NCBI GenBank assembly: GCA_023055425.1
Contig: JALGPY010000005.1
Coordinates: 8,395,501 to 8,459,500, forward strand
From: Linanthus parryae
Taxonomy: Eukaryota; Streptophyta; Magnoliopsida; Ericales; Polemoniaceae
Direction of reading: 5' to 3'
DNA: 64,000 nt
Made by a program: the position numbers and the translations under genes. Positions 1 to 10,430 of this stretch are shown here, one piece after another (the first letter of the stretch is position 1; the number at the start of each line of letters is the position of its first letter). The notes beneath the pieces were generated by a model that was not told where the DNA came from, searched no databases, and saw only the letters and a list, made by a program, of their open reading frames with translations.

Positions 1-1
1 G

Positions 2-289
2 AAGCGAGAACAAGCCAAAAGGACTAACAAGCGGTACCAGGAAAGAATCGCTCGCGCATACAACAAGACAGTCCAGCGAAGGGATGTCGCAGTCAGAGAC
101 CTGGTCTTGCGCGCATCTGATCACTGCATGCGAGAAGCAACTCACCCAAAGTTCGCAGCTAATTGGGAAGGACCCTTCGAAGTCACAGAAGTCTTCGATA
201 GTGGCTACTGCAGCATACGAAGGTTGCACGGTACAACCTCAACTCCCAGTTCAATCAACATGCGTTGGATCAAGAAGTACTATCCCTGA
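2..289 (+). CDS. Ty3/gypsy integrase C-terminus (element A, partial)
   Basis: Open frame that enters from the left edge and stops at 287-289. It encodes the last ~95 residues of a Ty3/gypsy integrase: a basic, Tyr-rich stretch, then the KFAANWEGPFEV box, a GYCSIRRLHG strand pair and the terminal RWIKKYYP. This layout (W-E-G-P-F followed by a terminal K-Y-Y) is the usual end of Tat-lineage pol polyproteins, and no chromodomain follows. It shows that element A is a + strand, originally autonomous element whose gag-pol lies left of the window. A minisatellite and an antisense gene follow it. The lineage call rests on a short piece and on the antisense extra gene, which is typical of Tat elements. 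Confidence 0.8.
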   Translation, partial: KREQAKRTNKRYQERIARAYNKTVQRRDVAVRDLVLRASDHCMREATHPKFAANWEGPFEVTEVFDSGYCSIRRLHGTTSTPSSINMRWIKKYYP

Positions 290-358
290 CTTCTCTCATT
301 TCATACGTTTTATGATAACGTGCTTAATGTCTCATGTGGCTATGATTTACGCAATCTC

Positions 359-436
359 CTCTCCCATATGAGAGGATTGTAATCCCATCTCTCCCATATG
401 AGAGCGTTATAATAAAAGAATTCTCCCAAATGAGAA
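359..436. repeat. Three spaced copies of a 16-bp quasi-palindrome
   Basis: CTCTCCCATATGAGAG occurs at 359-374 and 389-404, and a variant TTCTCCCAAATGAGAA at 421-436, spaced 30-32 bp apart. Each copy can form a CTCTC/GAGAG stem. The variant changes both ends of its stem together (CTC/GAG to TTC/GAA). They lie just after the pol stop of element A. Function unknown; a transcript-end signal or protein site are possibilities. Confidence 0.6.
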
Positions 437-527
437 GTTCATATTTCTAGCCGTTTATGTTGCTCTACTTAATTTGTTATTACTATTAACAATGATTTAT
501 TCGCTGCAATAGCAATCCATACAAAAC

Positions 528-1560
528 GCGATCTTAAGTGATCATCTAAAGCCTATCTCTTACCATAGCAGCTAATGCAAACGCGATCTTAAGTGATCAT
601 CTAAAGCCTATCTCTTACGATAGCAGCTAACACAAATGCGATCTTAATTGATCATCTAAGCCTATCTCTAACGATAGCAGCTAATGCAAATGCGATCTTA
701 ATTGATCATCTAAGCCTATCTCTCACGATAGCAGCCAACACAAATGCGATCTTCATTGATCATCTAAGCCTATCTCTCACGATAGCAGCCAACACAAATG
801 CGATCTTCATTGATCATCTAAAGCCTATCTCTTACGATAGCAGCCAAACGCAAATGCGATCTTAATTGATCATCTGAAGCCTATCTCCTACGATAGCAGC
901 CAAGCGCCAATGCGATCTTAATTGATCATCTAAAGCCTATCTCTCATGATAGCAGCCAACGTAAATGCGATCTTAATCGATCATCCAAAGTCTATCTCAT
1001 ACGATAGCAGCCAAGCGCCAATGCGATCTTAATTGATCATCTAAAGCCTATCTCTCATGATAGCAGCCAACGCAAATGCGATCTTAATTGATCATCCAAA
1101 GTCTATCTCATACGATGGCAGTCAAACGAAAATACGATCTTAGTTGATCATGTAAAGCCTATCTCTCACGATAGCAGCTAAACGCAAATGCGATCTCAAT
1201 TTATCATCAAAGCCTATCTGTTACGATAGCAACTCATACACGAAACGATTTTACCTGATTCTCTCAAGCCTATCTGTTACGATAGCAACTCATATGCAAA
1301 GTGATTTTAATTGATCACCCAAGCCTCTGTTACGATGGCAACGCATGCGCAAGACGGTCTTACTGGATCTTCTAAAAGCCTATCTGTTGCGATAGCAATT
1401 TATGCGAGAAACGATCTCAAGCAGTTTGCTAATAAAGCCTATCTTTTGTGATAGCAGTTCGCACCACTTAATGATCTTAATCGATCTGCTAAAGACTATC
1501 TGTTACGATAGCAATGTTGTGAACATGATCTTAAATGATTTGCAACGGCCAACTGCAAGC
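528..1560 (+). repeat. 55-bp minisatellite of element A, ~18 units
   Basis: Tandem units of about 55 bp (unit starts at 528, 583, 638 and on), each built as GCGATCTTAA, TGATCATC, AAGCCTATC, a 6-nt spacer, then GATAGCAGC. The CTATC/GATAG pair forms a 5-bp hairpin stem in almost every unit. Units become more divergent to the right, after about 1200. Such arrays in the 3' untranslated region are known for Tat-type Ty3/gypsy elements. Element C carries a related, more homogeneous array. Confidence 0.9.
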
Positions 1561-3016
1561 CCATCCGCCAAGATGGCACAGCTGCGCAGATACGATCTCG
1601 AACGGTCTAGTGAAACACCCGCGAATCAATATATCGCAGATGCGAAACAGTTACATAGCATTATGCAAGGAGAAATATGCCGAAACGCGTGCGAAATTGT
1701 ATTCTGTTGTAAAGAGATAGCAGATAATACAGAAAGCTATTTATCATTACGAGTCAAATGACTTACAATTTATCTGTCTAGATAGCAGCTTACAAGCGAA
1801 AAGCTCGAATCTAACTACGCAGCCAACATGGCTTACAATACATTCGAAAAGTGGCTGGTAAGCCAACAGAGACACAGTACGGAAACCCGGACTGCAAAGG
1901 ATGAACCCACCGGTTTCAACACCGGCTACGCAATACGCAGATCTGCGGCCAAAGATCCATAGCAAAAGGGATGCTGCCGCGAAGAGATCAGCTTGTCATT
2001 CGCTACATCCCTAGCCGCGAAACCTGGGAAACGATAAGCCCAGGACCCTAAGGGGTGACAAAAGCCTCTGTCTGATCAAGATAGGCGCGGGAGGAGCTTC
2101 CTGTTTCGACGTATGCTACTCTGCAAAACAGGCGAAGCAGTCATTCCTCTGGTGATGGATTCCTTGTCATGTTGGACAAGGGCATTGACGAGCACCCTGA
2201 GTTCAAGAACGAAGAGGCAAGAAATCCTCCTCCAGGGATGCTGGAGGAGAATTCCGCCGTTCATTACGAGACGGTAGCACGGTCACTTCGGCGCTGCACC
2301 TCGCCACGAGGCGGCCGGAAACATGACCTGCACACATAATACACGAAGAAATTTCTTCGAACACACATGAGATGTTATCTGCATCTTCTTTATGATGGTT
2401 ATAAAGAGCAATAAGCCTCATAAAGTGGATCTTGGAAACTATTTCTATAGCACAAAGCGCAAACTCAGGATTCAAAACTTGGAGTTGCCATGAATCAACG
2501 AAAAATAAGCGTTGAAGCCAGCAGTCGTAAGGACTCACGGCAAAGCACATGTTTGGGATGAAGAACCCAAATAGCAAAGACAGGGTTTATATAGACCCTG
2601 TACAGACTCTTCGGTTGCCTAAGATGAGTCAGCAAAATTCAAAAAAGAGGGTAAGTTCAATCACTTACGCCTTGAAAAGCGGTAAACAATCAATTACCCT
2701 ACTAAAGGCTACGACGATTCAGTTGCGTATCCTAATAAATGACGGATAGTCATGATTCGGATGGACTTCCCAACGGAAGCGTGCTTATCTACCGAGAAAT
2801 TAGCGCGAAAATCAAGCAGAGAATCAATTACTGATGTCATAATTGGATATGCACAGAAATGTCCAATCAAATCCCGGAAAAGGGCAAAACGGGCAAATTC
2901 ATTGTTCGTTGTTAAAAAAAAAGGGGGGAGAAACCCTAGCAACATTACATTAATGTTTCAAAACGTTACATTAATGTTTCAGCTATTTCCTTGCTATTTT
3001 TCAAGACTCAGAAAAA
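1561..3016. other. Element A spacer between minisatellite and antisense gene
   Basis: No recognised gene. The first 250 bp hold degenerate minisatellite-like pieces (for example ATCTGTCTAGATAGCAGC near 1770). The remainder is the 3' flank of the antisense gene on the - strand and includes one conserved open frame, listed separately. The matching stretch in element C is 11841-13274 and aligns for most of its length. Confidence 0.5.
2203..2577 (-). CDS. Conserved small ORF downstream of the antisense gene (element A)
   Basis: A 124-residue open frame that I do not recognise. It is listed because the corresponding - strand frame in element C (12450-12833, 127 residues) is open too, and the two proteins agree at nearly all positions across FAVSPYDCWLQRLFFVDSW, the central MRLIA region and GHVSGRLVARCSAEVTVLP. 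It has several Cys residues but no clear zinc-finger spacing. It lies on the same strand as, and 3' of, the coiled-coil exon of the antisense gene, so it could be part of that gene's 3' UTR or a second antisense reading frame. Two close relatives stay open easily by chance, so this is weak. Confidence 0.25.
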   Translation of the reverse strand: MLFGFFIPNMCFAVSPYDCWLQRLFFVDSWQLQVLNPEFALCAIEIVSKIHFMRLIALYNHHKEDADNISCVFEEISSCIMCAGHVSGRLVARCSAEVTVLPSRNERRNSPPASLEEDFLPLRS

Positions 3017-5862
3017 TCAAAGCAAATTCTTGATTAAGGAGTCTTGGGGCGCGAACTGCTCGCTCAGCTTCTCCACCTGTTCCACTTCTTGCTTCAATTG
3101 CTCGCACCTGGCATTCATCTCATGATACAGCTTCAGAGCTTCATCAACCCTTTGCTTCTGCTGCTCCACCTTTTGCATCTCAGCTGCGAGATTCTGGTGA
3201 CCGAGTTTCAAAGTTACAGCCGCGCGAATCAGCGTGACTCTGTCCTTAAGAAACTTGAAGCCCATTCTGCCTTGGACTTTGGTCACGAGGTTTTGGCACA
3301 TGCCGCATAGCAATTCAGCACTCTGGACCGAAATGGTCGCAGGCGTAGCCGCAGACAGCTGCTCCAGTATCCAGATGGCTTCAGTGAGGAACAACCTCCT
3401 GTCAAAGGGCCCGATCTCCAGAGATCTCACAAACGAGCGAGGATACCTGAGACGCATTCGAACCACCCAGTCTACATCGGTTTGCTTCAAACCTGAGGAG
3501 ACGTCAAAGATAAGTTATGATGTCAAAATTCGCAAGCAAACAATGCGACGTGCGAACAGTAAAACTCTACTTACCAGTTCCTTCCAGAATCTCATGAAGA
3601 GAAGGAATGCGAGCTGCCGGGTTGTTCGAGGACTGCCCTCGCTCCATGACTCTCCTATCAGCTGCGAGCTCTAATCTCTCGTAGTCGGGAGGAAGAATGT
3701 AGGCCGCGCCAGCTGCGACTACATTCCCAACCTGCGAGCCCCAAAAGCTCCACGCAGGAATGGGTGCCTCTGACTCAGTCATCACCGGAGGCGAAGGGAC
3801 AGTCGAAGTCGTTTGTCGTAGGACACTCTCGGATGCGGAAGCATTAGCAGCAGTTGTCCTTACCTCGTTAGCACTAGCATGGACATCTTCTTCCATCAAC
3901 ACAGTGTCAGCACCAGCATCGTCGGAAAGCTCGATGATGTCCTCACGAGGCTCACCCGTGTGGTCAGCAGCTGCGACGGGCTTCTCGGTATGGGAGCTCG
4001 GAATCGGAACATAGGACGCAGAAGACTGGCTTCTCTGCTCCAGCGCAGGTTCCTCAGCACGACCTGCGATATTAAGTGCGATGATATGAGGTAACTTGTG
4101 TTATAAGTTATTTTCGCTATCTTTACTAAAGCTAAGAGTAAGCACCTCCACGCGAAGGTGGGATTGAGGTATCCTTGTCATACACTAAGGACGTGGAACC
4201 ATGTCCTATCAGTGTGTCTTTACTAAGCAAGTCTGCAAGAGGAGCGTGACCTGGGACGCGAATAAACCAGTCATGATTTTGCCTCAAGTTGCTAAAGCCT
4301 AGTACGCGCATATCACTCAAAATAATTACCTGAGGGTTCTCCGCATTTGCCTACTAACCAACGGCGAATGTCAGCCTTTGACACACCATGCTTTAACGCA
4401 CCCACAATAACATCTCTATAAGTTACTGCGAGATTGAAGATCTCACCTTTATCGCCGCCTGCGATCTCTTCGAAGTCCGCTTGGACTTGCTCTAGTGCTG
4501 CTGCATCCTCTCCGGGAACCTCATCTTCCTCCTCCACATGAGGAGCCACTTCTTCGGGAAGTTCGTCTTCCTCGCTAACTGGACGCACTAAGTCGTCAAC
4601 ATGCTGCTCTTCGAGGCTCCGCTGTTTCACACGCTCGAGCTCCTCTTCCTCTCGCCGCCTTCTTCTCTCAGCAGCCTCCGCGGCTGTCTTCCGGGACTCA
4701 GCAAGAACGTCCTCGCTTATGGGCTCATCTGAAATGCCAGAAGGGACATCTCTCTTTTGTCTTTTGGCCGCGAGGCCACCAATGGTCTCATCATCATCTG
4801 CGAATGCACGAATGGTTTAAAGAAAAGAAGTGCAAAGAAGTTACGATGACGGGAAAGGAAATGCGACGGAGGTACCTCCTGAATCTTCCTCATGCATTAC
4901 AACTGTTGCTTCTTCTTCTTCATCACTTGCCTGGGGCTCCTGCCTCTCTTCCTCTCCCTCTTGATCGAAGGGAACGAAAGACTCAACTGCGAGCTCTTTC
5001 CGCACCTTGCTGGGCATGCGACCTTTGCCTTTGTCCTTGATAGAAAGGGACCTCACTGGAGGAGAAGCTGGAGCGCTTCTAGGGGAAGAAATCGTAATTC
5101 CCTTTTGCCTAGGTCTCTTCACTCTTGGCGCCGCAGTCGCTGGAGGAGACGGGTCATCTCCGGGAGGAGACGAAGCCGGAGGATTGTCTATCAGCGAGTC
5201 AGCAAAAACATTCATGACTGCGCGAACCTTTGTTTCAACCTCAGCGTCCATCCTCCATGAAAGCCGGAACGGCTGCTGTCGTCTTCTGGTGGCAACAATG
5301 GTGTTGACCAGCGACTTGGAGCGATCACCAGCTGCGAATCTCCGTACATGACACTACAACAATACAGAATAATAGTGTCAGCACAAGGAAATTGAGGAAA
5401 CTTAACACATGCGAAGTAATTGCTTACATCAGCAAAAGCCTTGCTGTATCTGACGACCTGCGCGTCGCCTTTCTTGATTGCGGCGACCTGCTCCTTCAGA
5501 ATGAAATCGGGGCACAAATGGTTCTCACGGTCCCACAGTGAGTAGCAACCATACTCAGACTCGCTCAGACTGCAAGTGGGGCGAAACGGAAAAGAATTTC
5601 TTTTGATCAAGGGAGCTTTACCCGGCTGCGCGGCCGACTCTGTCTCGATCCTCGTTCGTTGGGCAACCCAGTATGCGAGCCAGTTCTGGGAACAACCACC
5701 CTCGCGGGTTCCCGCAGGCTGCTCAAAAGGGAGATTGTTCATGAAAACCGTCTCGCACTCCTTTGTTAGCAAGCGCTTGTAGCATCCTCTGACAATGGAC
5801 TGGGGCCAGATTGATGGGGCCACCGCATCAAAACCAAACTGAGGAGAAACTCTAGTGGGGTC
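3017..5862 (-). pseudogene. Antisense plant-mobile-domain/coiled-coil gene of element A, 3' part
   Basis: Downstream part of a multi-exon gene that runs against element A's own gag-pol. Element B splits its first coding exon, and the other half is at 29606-31046. Exons read from GT..AG borders shared with element C: rest of exon 1 5862-5428, exon 2 5353-4876, exon 3 4797-4330, an optional exon within 4132-4300, next exon 4063-3575, last exon 3492-3017. Introns are short (74-82 bp) except the ~265-bp one. Exon 2 is Pro/Ser/basic (a DPSPPATAAPRVKRPRQKG region), exon 3 is very acidic, and the last exon ends in a Gln/Lys/Glu-rich coiled coil. Where element C has a TAG stop in exon 1, this copy has CAA (Gln), so the frame was open here before B inserted. 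Function unknown. Confidence 0.7.
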
Positions 5863-5867
5863 AACGT
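5863..5867. repeat. Target-site duplication of element B, left copy (AACGT)
   Basis: AACGT directly before the TGACACGC end of the left LTR of element B, repeated at 29601-29605 directly after the TTATCA end of the right LTR. The uninterrupted site can be seen in element C's homologous exon, where GTGGGGTCAAC runs straight into CCACTG near 16100. Confidence 0.95.
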
Positions 5868-7332
5868 TGACACGCTCCAACTGCAAGTGCACAGTTGTCG
5901 GTGTAGTAATAATCGGAAAAGTCCGGTTTGTCGAACCCAAGGGACTTCGTGTAAACTAACTATTAAGTTTGTTCTTTATGTGGGCAAAACGCAGTTGTTT
6001 TGTGGTTCCTAATTCTACTAAAAATTCAAATAACAATTATCTCAAATAATTCAAAGAATTATTTCAAGATTAACGAGCACGAGTTGATATTGTTGTGTAT
6101 CAAGTTTGATTAAATTCAGGATATCTCTACGGATCACTAGGAATGTCACACTACGTTGGATTTATGTTTTACTAACACGATAATTTCTTATTCTAGTTAA
6201 ACGAGCAATTGCATATTGAAGATGTCTCAACCAATAACTATGCCTAAACTATCGTAACTAATTCCTCTAGCTTACTCAAGTTCAAACACGCATTACGATA
6301 CTAATTTCTACTCTTGTTCTTAGCTAACTAGCAAGATTCCTCAACCCTAGATACGGCTAGTGTGTATTTCAATTTTCCGGGCAACGAACGTAGATTCCTC
6401 TATCGTTCATAACCTAGCACAATCCTATTGACACGTCTATCAATAAAAAAGATAAATTAGAAACATAAAATACACATAACTAAAGAAGAAATCATCAATT
6501 AAGCTCAAAAGCATGAGAGTAAATCCATAAACCACAAGTTGTAGCGATCAAACCCTAGTTTCCTACGAGATATCCCAAAATAAGGGTTAGCTACTCATAA
6601 TCATGTTCATAATACAAAGTTTCATGATCAAGTATCAAAAACTAGAGAAGAAAAGAAGAAGAGAAGCCAAACGGATGATCCAAGCTCTCGACCTAGCTCC
6701 CAAGCACTCCAAGCACGACTCCCAAGGTGTGTTCTGATGTTGAATGTCGTTCCCCAATGTTTCCTAAGTCTTTTGTGGCTTCAAACTCCCAAAACTATGC
6801 CAAAATAGCGAAAACAGCCCAAAAATTCGATCCTGGCCGCAGAGGTAATCGTACGATTACCTTGATGTAATCGTACGATTACTTGCCTCATAGGTAATCG
6901 TACGTTTACATCTAAGTAATCGTACGATTACTTCTGGATGAAGGTAATCGTACGATTACCTTGAGGTAAACGTACGATTACTTCTGGTCTTCCACCATTC
7001 AATCTTCAACTTCTTGCTCTTTTTCCTTTCGTCTTCACTTCCCGAGCATCCCTTTGAGCCTCCAACCTTTCCGAAGTTCACTTTTGCTCCAATGTCACGT
7101 CCCGAGCTCCCGGTTCCTGAAAACCACAACACGAGAAACATACCGGAAGATCAAACGTGATAAAATATAGCCAAAATCAATGCAAAAAGTGCCCGGACTC
7201 ATCATTAACGTGCAAAGGCTCAACATGCTCAACTTTAGCAAGAAATGATCCAAAATCTATCAAAACGCATCGGAATACACGCAAAACGGTAAGGAAACAT
7301 ATAAGAATATAACTCCAAATATGGAGTTATCA
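5868..7332 (-). repeat. Left LTR (3' LTR) of element B
   Basis: 1465-bp terminal repeat, nearly identical to 28135-29600. It carries six copies of a 16-bp palindrome at 6845-6981. It ends on the internal side at ATGGAGTTATCA, followed by a purine-rich stretch on the - strand. Because the element runs on the - strand, this is its 3' LTR. Confidence 0.95.
6845..6981. promoter_or_regulatory. Array of six GTAATCGTACGATTAC palindromes (left LTR)
   Basis: Perfect or near-perfect 16-bp palindromes at 6845, 6867, 6894 (GTTTAC end), 6916, 6944 and 6966 (GTAAACG start), spaced 22-28 bp between starts. Each has a CGTACG core. The same motif is in the right LTR (29113-29249) and in twelve variants at 20933-21303. 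GTAC is the core of SBP-box/SPL protein sites, but binding here is a guess. Confidence 0.8.
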
Positions 7333-7350
7333 AATATCCCCACACTTACC
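7333..7350 (-). other. Polypurine tract of element B
   Basis: Read on the - strand, the bases abutting the 3' LTR are GGGTAAGTGTGGGGATATT, a G-rich tract in the position of the plus-strand primer and of the kind common in Athila elements. Confidence 0.6.
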
Positions 7351-9654
7351 CGTTGCGCGTCCCGAGCAACAATTCAAGTCTCAAACTATCTCAAATCATC
7401 CGAACCTTCCTCCTCTCATCTCACCTCTCAAGTCAACTATTCCAACCAAGACCATTGCATACTTTTCAACTTACCAATTGCATACTAACCTCAATTAGCC
7501 GACTCAACACACGACGACTCAATACAAGACTCAACGATGCAACAATATGATGCAATGCAAATATATGACTCGATCCTACACAACACATATATACACAAAA
7601 CGTCTTTTTAGGCGAGATCGAGCAATCTCAATTAGCTCAAATCGGTTCTCATGGAGTGATGAAGAATCTAGGAACGAGGTATGAATTGTAACCAAACTCG
7701 ACAACTAGAATTTCCCTTAGTTGGTATAGAAAGTCTAGCTTTACTACGTGTAAGAATAACCTACCTCTTCGCATGTGCCGATAAATAAGAGGCTACGCTA
7801 GGCTAAGCCACATTCAAGGTCCGAGCTCCTATTCCGCTAACGGGTTAAAATGTAGAGGCTTAGGGACAAAAGGATAATCATGTAGTAGCAAGTCCTAAGC
7901 GTCACATTCTCACGTTAAAACCCACATCTCACACACCCTCACCACGATGATAGGAACCGCAACCCGAAACTCACCATCTCCGGCCCTCGATCCCCTCAAA
8001 CCCCGGTACAATAACGATCTCCGTGGCCACCGTCGTGAAACATGCATAAAATGAACATCGCCGTCAATGAAATAGTTGCTTCCACCACTCGGTCTTCATT
8101 AAGCTCCAACTGTCTTCCTTTATTTCATCTCTCCTTTTTTTCTCTCTTTTTTTTTTTTTTTCATTTTTTCATTTGTTTTTTTTTTTTTTTTTTTTTTTTT
8201 AAATCTCTCAAAATCCAAAAATCTACAATATATATCTCGAGTGGTCTTCCAAGTGTCAAGCCATAAAAAACGTTAAGGGGAGGAAGTAAACAATCCAAGG
8301 AATATGTATCACACGTAAAATCCATCTCCCCCTAACTCAACGGAATATACGGTGCCACTAAACAAAGCCGCAAACAAATCCAAGCACATGTATGGGGATG
8401 GAGTCGTCAAAAGCTCAATCTCTATGTCCGTAGTCAAAAGTCGACATCCCCACACTAGAATATACCCACGTCCCCTCTCAAGTAGTCAAAGCAATGTAAG
8501 TCTCGTGCTTAATCCAACCGATCCTCCTACACCAAATGATAAAAAGAAACGATCCCTAGCACGATCCACCAATTAAATCACCCAACCCAATTTGTGCGCA
8601 TTAGATGCCACGCACTCACGGCTCTCCACAACTGTGTCCATGGTGTAATGACATGGAACACCGCCACACCGAAGTGCGCAAGCCTACTCTCACTCACCCT
8701 CGCATTCCCCTCGATAATCAGAAATGAAGCATATGCGATACGTAAGACTCACACAAATATATCGTGAAGCACTCCCTCATCGAACCCCCTCAACTACAAA
8801 CACCCTCGTGACGCACTAAAGCGGTGATTCTAACCAATCGATGATGAAGGCCAAGAATCGTCACCCTAAGTCCAGAGGTTATCAAAGAATCCAAGGTTCA
8901 AAACAGGGTTTACTAGTGGTCCTACAAGGTAAGTTCTATAAGCAGTGAGTGCTCTAATACACACCTCGCACAGCTGTTCTGTGTGCCACTACGAGGCGGG
9001 TTGGCGACTACCTAAGACGTACACATGAATGTTCGGCTTGTTTAGCTCACACCTAGCTCAACTCTTGTAAGAAAACAAGGCACACACTTTAGATTTTGAA
9101 AATCATTCAAGTGTTTTTTTTTTAAAAAAATAGGCAGGTATTCCCGTAAAGAAAGTCTCTCTATACATACTAAGGGGAACTCAAATTGTCATTCTCGGTC
9201 ACATCTCATACCCTATGCCTAAAGTTCTCACACTCCTCGATTTTCCAATTTCAAGCTTCTTTTGATTGCCCTTTCTCAATTTTCAATTTGTTTTCAATTT
9301 TTTTTTAGATTTTTTTTTTTTTGTTTTTATAATATTCCCTACTCTATATGCATGGGCCGACTCGAAAGAAGACTCGAATCTGACTCGATTTGGTTAGGTG
9401 GACTCAATTAAATAAAACGTGCTCTAAACATAAACTACTCACAATATGACACACACAATATGTAGAAACACGACACGGACTACAAAAACTGACTCACGAC
9501 ACGACACAAACAACCTATATGTAACTGGTGAATGCAGACACGGATTTGGCTAATAAAGGCTGAGGAACCCCCCCACACTTGAACGCGTCGTTGTCCTCAA
9601 CGAATGCATAGGCAAGCGAAAAGACTCAGCATTCAAATGCAGGGAGTGGTAAGT
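7351..9654. other. Element B 3' non-coding region
   Basis: No convincing gene. The stretch contains long T runs on the + strand (8143-8200 and 9292-9322), pyrimidine-rich sequence and scattered short frames with no family resemblance. It lies between the stop of the third ORF (9655-9657) and the polypurine tract, where Athila elements usually have long non-coding sequence. Confidence 0.6.
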
Positions 9655-9777
9655 CTACTCGGACGAATCCTCGTCGTCCTGGTCCTGGTCTCCGGAATAG
9701 GCATCCGAATGGTACTCGTAGGCACCAGGGTAGGTCTCTTGGCCACTAGGCCACTGATCTCTCGGGAATCCCACATG
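9655..9777 (-). pseudogene. Element B third ORF, C-terminal end (cut by element C)
   Basis: The last ~41 codons of the ORF whose main part is 18686-20123. When the 5-bp duplication AGTGG is counted once, the frame continues without a shift and ends at a TAG at 9655-9657. The tail is Tyr/Asp/Glu-rich and very acidic, ending in SGDQDQDDEDSSE. That the frame is open on both sides of the insertion shows the ORF was intact when element C landed. Confidence 0.75.
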
Positions 9778-9782
9778 AGTGG
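9778..9782. repeat. Target-site duplication of element C, left copy (AGTGG)
   Basis: AGTGG immediately before TGTAGATACTGC, with its partner at 18681-18685 immediately after the CTTGTGCACA end of the right LTR. Confidence 0.95.
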
Positions 9783-10045
9783 TGTAGATACTGCTTTATG
9801 ACATGGCAGATCTAGGCCACGTGGCAACCATCCAGCACACCATATTGTGCTCCATACACACTGGATCACCAGCCGCGCTGATCCATGTGGGGGCTGCGAG
9901 ACAGAGCCCTCGCATACCACTGCACGGGACTTGTAGGGACTTTGTGGTCTGGAGGCTAGAGTAAGCCCTGTCGCGTGCGAGCCAAGCCCGCGCGCGACCT
10001 TTAGTAACTGTTTTGAGAGATATATGGCACGAGCTCCCTAGACCC

Positions 10046-10115
10046 GGTCAATCCGGTCAAACCCGGTCAACCTCGTAACGGTTCCGGTACTCGCGCACCA
10101 CGTGCTCTAACGGTT
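10046..10115. promoter_or_regulatory. Cluster of W-box, G-box and MSA-like motifs in the LTR
   Basis: GGTCAA at 10046-10051, 10055-10060 and 10065-10070 is TTGACC (the WRKY-binding W-box) on the other strand, three times in 25 bp. A CACGTG G-box lies at 10099-10104, and TCTAACGGTT at 10106-10115 fits the mitosis-specific activator consensus. All are also in the right LTR (18317-18341 for the W-boxes) and in element A's LTR (from 31998). Motif matches only; no function is shown. Confidence 0.5.
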
Positions 10116-10209
10116 CCTATATACTCGGACGAACGTGCCGTTATGGTTAAGCTAATTAAGCCGCCATTAATGGGCGCATTAACCACACTACAACGGTCAT
10201 GTTCTCCAG

Positions 10210-10217
10210 TATATATA
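10210..10217 (+). promoter_or_regulatory. Probable TATA box of element C LTR
   Basis: TATATATA followed by CCTCGTTAACC, about 190 bp before the LTR end. This suits a U3/R border shortly downstream. Element A has a longer TA run at the same place (32161-32172). Confidence 0.6.
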
Positions 10218-10412
10218 CCTCGTTAACCTTTCCATACAAAGGAGAACAACACGGCCATACGCGGAAGCTCTGCCAAACCTCTGTCTCTCTCTCAGACATT
10301 GCTACTGACTTGCTCTCTCCCTACACACACCCCTATTCTTCCTGTGCGATCCCTGATCCACTACGTACGGTGTACACGGAGGTCTCCCCGCCGGAATCTC
10401 TTGTGCACATTT

Positions 10413-10430
10413 TGGTGAACCCGACGTGAA
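10413..10430 (+). other. Primer binding site of element C, tRNA-Trp type
   Basis: TGGTGAACCCGACGTGAA, three bases after the LTR. Its reverse complement ends in CGGGTTC-A-CCA, which fits the acceptor and T-stem 3' end of plant cytosolic tRNA-Trp as I remember it (acceptor 5' strand GGATCCG pairs with it). The site orients the element on the + strand. Element A's PBS is outside the window. Confidence 0.7.

Larger units (their letters stand above)
9783..10409 (+). repeat. 5' LTR of element C
   Basis: 627-bp LTR, TGTAGATACT to TTGTGCACA. Promoter-like content: three GGTCAA boxes, a CACGTG box, an AACGG box, and a TATA stretch at 10210-10217. The right copy is 18054-18680; the related LTR of element A is 31735-32363. 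Confidence 0.95.

Noticed and set aside
528..1560. Resemblance of the regular 55-bp repeats to a CRISPR array
   Set aside because: Repeats abut with no unique spacers, no cas genes, and the setting is a plant LTR element: a minisatellite.
8042..8266. Phe-rich frame near 8.1 kb
   Set aside because: Translation of a poly-T tract in the Athila 3' non-coding region.
9783..10429. Frames inside the C/A LTRs (for example 10199-10429 and 18470-18790)
   Set aside because: They span TATA, leader and PBS sequence and change ends at each LTR copy; non-coding.
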